Assembly (NCBI GenBank): GCA_016874945.1
Contig: VGSO01000038.1
Coordinates: 1-13,399 of the forward strand
From: Deltaproteobacteria bacterium
GTDB lineage: Bacteria > Desulfobacterota > Desulfobaccia > Desulfobaccales > 0-14-0-80-60-11
Reading direction: 5' to 3'
DNA length: 13,399 bases
The position numbers and the translations under genes are program-made. Shown here one piece after another: positions 8,638-13,399 of this stretch. The notes beneath the pieces were generated by a model that was not told where the DNA came from, ran no database searches, and saw nothing but the letters and a program-made list of their open reading frames with translations. Every line of letters starts with the position of its first letter. The stretch's first letter is position 1.

Positions 8638-10056
8638 ATGGAACTGGACGCGGTGAACAGCAAGGACCCCTGGTTTCCCGAGGGGTGCGACGACTTTTGG
8701 AAGAGAATCATTGACACTATGATGGAAGGGCTGATGATTGTGGACACCCGGAGGGTGATCCGCTCCGTCAACCAGGCCCTGGAGCAGATTACCGGATTTT
8801 CCCGGGAGGAGCTCATCGGGCAACCCTGTTCCATCCTTCGCTGCGACACCTGCTTCGGTTTTGGCGTCCCCCCGGAAAAATGCGAGCTGTTCAAAAGGGG
8901 AAAGGTCCACCGCTGCAGATGCACTTTGAGCCGCAAGGACGGCAACCCGCTGCACGTATTAAAAAACGCGGTGATTCTCAAGGATACTGCGGGTCAGGTG
9001 GTGGGCGCGGTGGAGACCCTGACGGACCTGAGCGATATAATGGCTAAAGAACGGGTCATTTCCCGGCTGCGCCGGACCCTGAGCCGCGAAGACGGCTTTC
9101 ACGGCCTCCTGGGCAAGTCCCGGGAGATGGCCCAGCTCTTCACCCTCATCGACAGCGCCGCCCAGTCCGAGGCGCCAGTGGTTATTTACGGCGAGTCCGG
9201 CACCGGCAAGGAATTGGCCGCCACCGCGATCCATCGCCTGAGCCCCCGGCGGAGAGGCCCTTTTATCAAGGTGAACAGTGTCGCCTTGAATGAAAATTTG
9301 CTGGAAAGCGAGCTTTTCGGGCACGTAAAGGGCGCATTTACCGGCGCCGACCGCACCCGCGTGGGGCGCTTTGAAGCCGCCAGCGGCGGGGCCATCTTCC
9401 TGGACGAAGTGGGCGACCTGCCCCTGGCCACCCAGGCCAAGCTTTTGCGGGTCCTCCAGGAAAAAGTCATCGAAAAGGTGGGGGATCACCAACCCATCCC
9501 GGTGGACGTGCGGGTGATCACCGCCACCAACAAGAACCTCCAACAGCTTATGGCCCAGGGCCGCTTTCGGGATGACCTTTATTATCGCATCGGCGTTATT
9601 CCCATCCATATCCCGCCTCTGAGGGAGCGCTGGGAGGATATCCCCCTGCTGGTGGAAACCTTTATTGAACGGGCCCGCTTCAAGACCAGTAAATCCATCA
9701 GCGGCATGAGCAGAGAGGCCCTGGACCTGCTCATTCATTACCCCTGGCCCGGCAACGTCCGGGAAGTCATCAACCTCATAGAATATGCCTTTGTCCTGTG
9801 CCCCGGGGGGCTGATTATGCCGGATCACCTGCCGGCCCAGGTGCTGCAAAACCGCGACCTGCGCAAGGCAAAGCCCCGGGGCGGGGCCAGGCTTCCGGCG
9901 CCCGGTGAACGCCAGCGGCTGGTGGCCGCCATGGCCGAAGCCGGCGGCAAGATGAACGAAGCCGCCCGTCTCCTGGGCATCAGCCGGGTGACCTTGTGGA
10001 AACGCCTCAAGGCATACGAGATTCAGATGGACAAGGTAGTCCGGGAGCCATATTAA
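8638..10056 (+). CDS. Second sigma-54-dependent activator: Cys-rich PAS, AAA+, Fis-type HTH
   Basis: This is a close paralogue of the protein at 1226-2656 along its whole length. I choose ATG 8638 (472 residues) because GAGGG (8629-8633) precedes it and the N-terminus then has a length similar to the paralogue; ATG 8575 in the same frame adds 21 residues but has no ribosome site. Domains: PAS about 17-130 with C64, C69, C72, C82, C93 and C95 (64, 72, 82 and 95 align with the four shared cysteines); AAA+ with Walker A GESGTGKE (186-193), the GAFTGA loop (about 233-238) and Walker B AIFLDE; C-terminal helix-turn-helix NEAARLLGISRVTLWKRLK. The recognition helix differs from the paralogue at only one or two positions, so the two probably bind similar DNA. 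There is no receiver domain. Divergent from metVF, its probable target. The kinase/lipoprotein genes that follow the first activator are absent here. Confidence 0.95.
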   Translation: MELDAVNSKDPWFPEGCDDFWKRIIDTMMEGLMIVDTRRVIRSVNQALEQITGFSREELIGQPCSILRCDTCFGFGVPPEKCELFKRGKVHRCRCTLSRKDGNPLHVLKNAVILKDTAGQVVGAVETLTDLSDIMAKERVISRLRRTLSREDGFHGLLGKSREMAQLFTLIDSAAQSEAPVVIYGESGTGKELAATAIHRLSPRRRGPFIKVNSVALNENLLESELFGHVKGAFTGADRTRVGRFEAASGGAIFLDEVGDLPLATQAKLLRVLQEKVIEKVGDHQPIPVDVRVITATNKNLQQLMAQGRFRDDLYYRIGVIPIHIPPLRERWEDIPLLVETFIERARFKTSKSISGMSREALDLLIHYPWPGNVREVINLIEYAFVLCPGGLIMPDHLPAQVLQNRDLRKAKPRGGARLPAPGERQRLVAAMAEAGGKMNEAARLLGISRVTLWKRLKAYEIQMDKVVREPY

Positions 10057-10101
10057 CCACAGAGACGCGGAGAACTCAGACTGGGGCGGAGAGGATAGAT
10101 T

Positions 10102-10134
10102 TAAGCCCCTGGAGGGCGACCCTCCAGGGGCTTA
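10102..10134. terminator. Perfect 15-bp hairpin downstream of the second activator
   Basis: TAAGCCCCTGGAGGG (10102-10116) pairs without mismatch with its complement at 10120-10134 over the loop CGA. It starts 45 bases after the activator stop. No T-tract follows on either strand, so it may be a terminator of weak form, an mRNA 3'-end stabiliser or part of the repeat segment. Confidence 0.5.
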
Positions 10135-10165
10135 TACCAAGATGCAATCAAAAAGGTATTATTGT

Positions 10166-10214
10166 AGCGAATCTTGTATTCGTCCTATATTGGTGGCCGA
10201 ACACCAGGTTCGCC
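10166..10214. repeat. Decayed inverted repeat of GCGAA-type units
   Basis: The unit at 10166-10185 (GCGAATCTTGTATTCG core) matches the inverse of 10195-10214 (CCGAACACCAGGTTCG core) at about 15 of 20 positions. Each unit is itself partly palindromic. This looks like an eroded copy of a short interspersed palindromic repeat. Confidence 0.4.
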
Positions 10215-10362
10215 CCTGCCTCTCCGGTCCGAACATGGGGGAGAGGATGAGGGGGAAAACTATTAAAGAAAATCATTACCTCCTGGCCTCCAGGACGCCA
10301 ATCAATAATTCTTTGTGTCCCTTGGCGTATTGGTGTCTTTGTGGTTAAATTTCTTGTCTGCC

Positions 10363-11562
10363 ATGACCGATATCGCAGCCGGCCCCTTTTCTTCTCTTGA
10401 CAACCTCCTGGAAGGAGGCTGCCGCCAGGGCGTTTACCCCGCCGCGTTGGCCCTGGTGGGCCTGAAGGGAGAGCTCCTTTGGGAAGGGGCCGCCGGCCGG
10501 GTCTCCCAGGCCCCGGGCGCCGATAAGGCCACTTCCATGACCATATTCGACCTGGCTTCCCTCACCAAGCCCCTGGCCACCGCGCTGGGCGTCCTTTGCC
10601 TGGAGCACGAGGGAAAGCTGGCCCTGGACGCGAACCTGGGGGAAATCATCAGGGATAGCTGGCTCCCGGAGGACAAAAAGCCCCTGACCATCCGGGGTCT
10701 GCTCACTCACCGGGCCGGTCTGCCGGCCTGGCGCCCCTTTTATGAGCGCCTGCTGAACGCCCCCCCATGGAAGCGGGGGCAAATGCTCCCCCGCCTGGCC
10801 GCGGCCGAACCCCTGGAACACCCCCCGGACACCGTCACTTTATACAGCGACCTGGGCTTCATGCTCCTCCAGGCGGCGGTGGAGGCGGCTTCCGGCCTAA
10901 CCCTGGACCGTTTCTGCGAAGAAAGAATTTATCATCCCCTGGGGCTGAAAATCTTGGGGTTCAAACCCTTGCCTACGGGGGCCCAGGCTATTGTCACCAC
11001 CGAAGACCGAAGACCGAAGACCAAAGACCGCATTTACGCGGCCACCGAGACCGGGCTGATCCCGGACCGCCCCATGGCCGGGGAGGTCCATGACGAAAAC
11101 GCCTGGGCCGCGGGCGGGGTGGCGGGCCATTCCGGCCTCTTCGGGCCGGGTTTTGAGGTTTTCAGGTTACTGGCGGCCCTGTACCGGGCCTATCACGGGG
11201 AGCCTGCCAGGGATTTGCAGCCTTTCCCCCCGGAGTTGGTGCGCCGCTTTTTCACCCCCATCCCCGGCGGCCGGGCCCTGGGCTTCGACGTCCCCAGCCC
11301 TGATGCGGCCTCATGCTCCGCGGGCCGGTTTTTTTCCCCGAACAGCGTGGGGCACCTGGGGTTCACCGGCACCTCTTTTTGGCTGGATTTGGACCTGGGC
11401 CAGATGGTAGTATTGCTCACCAACCGGGTGCACCTGGGCCGGGACGATAAGACCAAAATTCAGGCCTTCCGGCCCCGGTTCCATGAGGCCGCGTCCCGGG
11501 CTTTGGGATTTACCAAAGCCTTTAGAAACCAAAAACCGAAAACCGAAAACCGAAAACCCTGA
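10363..11562 (+). CDS. Serine hydrolase of the beta-lactamase / DD-peptidase fold (class C-like)
   Basis: The start is set at ATG 10363 (399 residues): the frame opens at GTG 10315, but those codons lie in the repeat segment. No clear ribosome site precedes either. Catalytic motifs of the family are present: SLTK (S66-K69), YSD (Y161-D163) and HLGFTG (331-336), together with GEVHDENA (240-247) and GGVAGHSGLF (251-260). No membrane segment or convincing signal peptide remains with this start, so location is unclear. By family it could be an esterase, a peptidase or a peptidoglycan-peptide hydrolase. The one-base overlap with mpl suggests a role in cell-wall peptide recycling (inference). Two oddities: an ACCGAAG heptamer run (10999-11026) encodes a charged loop about residues 213-223, and a second run (11528-11555) encodes the Lys/Pro-rich tail KPKTENRKP. 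Confidence 0.85.
   Translation: MTDIAAGPFSSLDNLLEGGCRQGVYPAALALVGLKGELLWEGAAGRVSQAPGADKATSMTIFDLASLTKPLATALGVLCLEHEGKLALDANLGEIIRDSWLPEDKKPLTIRGLLTHRAGLPAWRPFYERLLNAPPWKRGQMLPRLAAAEPLEHPPDTVTLYSDLGFMLLQAAVEAASGLTLDRFCEERIYHPLGLKILGFKPLPTGAQAIVTTEDRRPKTKDRIYAATETGLIPDRPMAGEVHDENAWAAGGVAGHSGLFGPGFEVFRLLAALYRAYHGEPARDLQPFPPELVRRFFTPIPGGRALGFDVPSPDAASCSAGRFFSPNSVGHLGFTGTSFWLDLDLGQMVVLLTNRVHLGRDDKTKIQAFRPRFHEAASRALGFTKAFRNQKPKTENRKP
10999..11026 (+). repeat. Heptamer tandem repeat inside the hydrolase gene (site B)
   Basis: Three copies of ACCGAAG and one ACCAAAG lie head to tail within the coding frame and encode TEDRRPKTK. The region corresponds to a loop before the conserved GEVHDENA motif. 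The reading frame is kept and the later motifs are intact. Confidence 0.9.
11528..11555 (+). repeat. Heptamer tandem repeat at the hydrolase/mpl junction (site C)
   Basis: One ACCAAAA and three ACCGAAA copies end 6 bases before the mpl ATG (11562). They encode the last residues of the hydrolase and occupy the place where a ribosome site for mpl would be expected. Confidence 0.9.
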
Positions 11563-12959
11563 TGAACATCCATCTCCTGGGCATCTGCGGCAGCGGCATG
11601 GCGGCCCTGGCCGGCATCCTGAAGGAACAGGGCCGCCGGGTCACCGGCTCCGACGAACACGCCTACCCTCCCATGAGCACCTTCCTGGAGGGCTTGGGGA
11701 TTCCGGTGCAAAACGGCTACGGCCCCCGCAACCTGGACCCCGCCCCGGACCTGGTGGTGGTGGGGAACGTCATCCGGCGGGAAAACCCCGAGGCCCAGGC
11801 CATGTTGGCGCGGAACCTGCCCCATATTTCTCTTCCCGAAGCCTTAAACCGTTTCCTGGTGGATAACCGCCAATCCATCGTGGTGGCCGGCACCCACGGC
11901 AAGACCACCACCACCGCCCTCATCTCCTGGCTCCTGTACGCCCGGGGCCATGACCCCGGCTTCATGGTGGGGGGGATCGCCCGGAATTTTCAATCCAATT
12001 ATCGCACCGGCCGCGGCCCGTACGTGGTATTGGAAGGGGACGAATACGACACCGCGTTTTTCGACAAGCGCCCCAAATTCGTCCACTTCCGGCCCCGGCT
12101 GGGGGTGCTCACCTCCATCGAGTTCGACCACGCCGACATTTACCGGGACCTGAACCACGTTATCCAGGCATTTGAATCCTTCCTGGGCCGGGTGCAGCCC
12201 GGCGGCCGGGTGCTGGCCTGGGGCGATGCTCCCCTGGTCAAGGAGGTGTGCTTGCGTAACGGGGCGCCCGTATCCTTTTACGGGCTCGGGCCCAACGCCC
12301 ACTGGCAGGCCGCCTTAATAGCTCCCGCCTCCGGCGGCATGCGCTTCACTGTCCTCATGGACGGAGAGCCCTGGGGAGACTTTTTCCTCCCCCTCCTGGG
12401 CGCCCATAACATTTTGAACGCCCTGGCGGCCCTGGGGGTGATGGCGGAACTGGGAGAACAGCCCCAACACCTTAAAGAGGCGCTGGCGGAATTTCAAGGA
12501 GTGAAGCGGCGCCTGGAGCCCGCGGGGGAGTTCCGGGGCATCCTGGTGCTGGAAGACTTCGCCCACCACCCCACCGCGGTGGCCGTGACCCTGGAGGCGG
12601 TGCGGCAGGCATACCCGGAGCGCCGCATCGTGGCCGCGTTCGAGCCCCGCACCAACACCTCCCGGCGGCGCATCTTCCAGGAGCCTTACGCCCAGGCTTT
12701 CAAAAACGCGGACCTCATCCTGGTGCGGGAACCTCCGGATTTGTGGAAGGCGCCCCCGGAAGACCGGTTCTCGTCGGAGAAACTGGTCCAGGACCTTAAG
12801 GCCCAGGGAAAGATTGCCTTTTACTTCCCCGACACCCACCGGCTCCTGGAAGCCCTGTTGTCCCGGCTTCAGCCTGGCGATATCGCCCTCATCATGTCCA
12901 ATGGCGACTTCGACCACCTGCTCCCCCGCCTGCGCCAGGCGCTGGGGGAGGGTGAGTGA
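11562..12959 (+). CDS. mpl: UDP-N-acetylmuramate:L-alanyl-gamma-D-glutamyl-meso-DAP ligase
   Basis: Mpl is a cytoplasmic recycling enzyme. It uses ATP to join the tripeptide recovered from old peptidoglycan to UDP-MurNAc, bypassing the MurC-MurE steps. The 465-residue length is usual. Domains: nucleotide-binding N-terminus MNIHLLGICGSGMAALAG; Mur-ligase ATP loop VAGTHGKTTTTA (108-119, K114); the EGDEYDTAFFDKRPKF segment (158-173) that helps separate Mpl from MurC; LTSIEFDHADIY; LGAHNILNALAA; GVKRRLE; and the C-terminal ligase domain with DFAHHPTA and FEPRTNTSRR. ATG 11562 overlaps the hydrolase stop (TGATG) and has no Shine-Dalgarno sequence, because the heptamer repeat lies just upstream; translation probably depends on re-initiation by ribosomes finishing the hydrolase. 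MurC is the main alternative, but the EGDEYD..KRPKF signature and hydrolase neighbour favour Mpl. Confidence 0.93.
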   Translation: MNIHLLGICGSGMAALAGILKEQGRRVTGSDEHAYPPMSTFLEGLGIPVQNGYGPRNLDPAPDLVVVGNVIRRENPEAQAMLARNLPHISLPEALNRFLVDNRQSIVVAGTHGKTTTTALISWLLYARGHDPGFMVGGIARNFQSNYRTGRGPYVVLEGDEYDTAFFDKRPKFVHFRPRLGVLTSIEFDHADIYRDLNHVIQAFESFLGRVQPGGRVLAWGDAPLVKEVCLRNGAPVSFYGLGPNAHWQAALIAPASGGMRFTVLMDGEPWGDFFLPLLGAHNILNALAALGVMAELGEQPQHLKEALAEFQGVKRRLEPAGEFRGILVLEDFAHHPTAVAVTLEAVRQAYPERRIVAAFEPRTNTSRRRIFQEPYAQAFKNADLILVREPPDLWKAPPEDRFSSEKLVQDLKAQGKIAFYFPDTHRLLEALLSRLQPGDIALIMSNGDFDHLLPRLRQALGEGE

Positions 12960-12998
12960 TTTTTTGGGGGAAGGGCCAGGGAGCAAGGGCGGGCGCCC

Positions 12999-13399
12999 TT
13001 AGCCCGCGCCTCCGATATTTCCTAACCGACTCCGGCATTCCGTGCAGAACCCCGGCCCTTTGCGGTCCGTGTCCGCTATTTGCCTGGAGAAGAACATGAT
13101 GCAGGAGTGGCGCCGGCAATGGCCCAGTCCCAGGAGGTGGCCCAATTCGTGGACTGCTTCCTTGAGGACCCGCAGCCGGAAAAGTTCCGGTTCGGGGGAT
13201 TGGCCGTAAAATTCCGGGCGCAGGCGGGTAATGGAAATGATGGCGCTCCGGGACCGGGGATCTGCCAACCCGAAGACGAAGTTTAGCCCCGGCGCGTACA
13301 GGTCCACGTCGGTCACGGCCAGAACCGGGTTCCGCCCTTCTTGCGACTCCCGCAGCCGGGGCAGAAAGGCCTCGGCCAGGCACTGGCGCCGGTGGCGGG
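12999..13399 (-). CDS. amzA: Archaemetzincin-family zinc metalloprotease, N-terminus beyond right edge
   Basis: 133 residues are visible; the frame is open to the right edge, so the start is missing. The zinc-binding core HELGHLLGLGHC (HExxHxxGxxHC) is followed by RRHSCIM and, after 16 residues, CTEC, which is the archaemetzincin signature with its second, structural four-cysteine zinc site. Upstream lie VLAVTDVDLYAPGLNFVFGLAD and SIISITRL-type strands typical of the family (here SAIISITRLRPEFYG). A GTG at 13316 in the frame lies inside the conserved domain and is not a plausible start. The family is found in archaea, vertebrates and some bacteria; its physiological substrate in bacteria is not known. 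It is convergent with mpl, the stops 39 bases apart; AAGGGC/GCCCTT (12985-13000) could form a small shared hairpin. Confidence 0.9.
   Translation of the reverse strand, partial: RHRRQCLAEAFLPRLRESQEGRNPVLAVTDVDLYAPGLNFVFGLADPRSRSAIISITRLRPEFYGQSPEPELFRLRVLKEAVHELGHLLGLGHCRRHSCIMFFSRQIADTDRKGPGFCTECRSRLGNIGGAG

Larger units (their letters stand above)
10053..10348. repeat. Gene-free repeat segment bounded by TTAACCACARAGAC inverted repeats
   Basis: TTAACCACAGAGAC (10053-10066) begins at the stop of the second activator gene and recurs inverted as GTCTTTGTGGTTAA (10335-10348), 13 of 14 bases matching. Between them lie a perfect 15-bp hairpin (10102-10134), a decayed GCGAA-type dyad (10166-10214) and CCTCTCC/GGAGAGG (10219-10225/10240-10246). 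The CCACAGAGAC-type end is a motif I know as a widespread intergenic repeat in many bacteria. I find no gene in this 306-base gap. The frames running through it into the hydrolase look like repeat translated by chance. Confidence 0.55.

Noticed and set aside
8959..9849. Minus-strand open frame of 296 codons opposite the second activator
   Set aside because: It is antisense to highly conserved AAA+ sequence and matches no family I know; GC-rich codon use creates such frames.
10053..10348. TTAA ends as target-site duplication of a piggyBac-like element
   Set aside because: TTAA is part of the inverted repeat itself, there is no transposase, and flanking bases give no independent duplication.
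12315..12986. Minus-strand open frame of 223 codons opposite mpl
   Set aside because: It is antisense to the conserved ligase domain and has no recognisable features.

Overview
The window looks like chromosome of a GC-rich anaerobic deltaproteobacterium (Desulfobacterota), probably a sulfate reducer or relative. Clues are a TauE/SafE-type sulfite/organosulfonate exporter of the form common in such bacteria, a metF-metV pair of the Wood-Ljungdahl (acetyl-CoA) pathway, two sigma-54 activators with cysteine-rich PAS domains, and a histidine kinase with a cysteine-rich insert. No species can be fixed from the sequence alone.

Layout. 1-955 (minus): TauE/SafE-family exporter, running off the left edge. 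1226-6210 (plus): apparent four-gene operon of a PAS/AAA+/Fis sigma-54 activator, a PhnD-like periplasmic-binding lipoprotein, a membrane histidine kinase and a single-domain response regulator. 6211-6683: no gene; a ~218-bp nested palindromic element, a heptamer tandem repeat and a possible terminator. 6684-8257 (minus): metV-metF, overlapping by 4 bp. 8638-10056 (plus): a paralogue of the first activator, divergent from metV. 10057-10362: no gene; palindromes bounded by an inverted repeat. 10363-12959 (plus): a beta-lactamase-fold serine hydrolase and mpl, overlapping by one base. 12999-13399 (minus): archaemetzincin, cut by the right edge.

The most interesting signal is a regulatory module present twice. 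Each activator gene is divergent from a metabolic or transport gene (the exporter, or metVF). Each target has a good candidate -24/-12 promoter (GGGCATG-N4-TTGCT; TGGCAAC-N4-TTGCT). In each case clustered TGTTAA/TTAACA half-sites lie about 120-150 bp upstream of the predicted start, the usual place for an enhancer. The two activators have almost the same recognition helix and share four cysteines in the PAS domain. I infer two related, possibly cross-talking switches that couple a cytoplasmic redox, metal or Fe-S signal to sulfur-compound export and to the methyl branch of the acetyl-CoA pathway. The first is co-encoded with a lipoprotein/kinase/receiver set.

A second theme is repeats: a heptamer (ACCGAAR), four copies each time, occurs between genes, inside the hydrolase gene, and across the hydrolase/mpl junction where a ribosome binding site would be expected.

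[Form note: the first seven features had no confidence value; the values there were filled in when the form was mended.]
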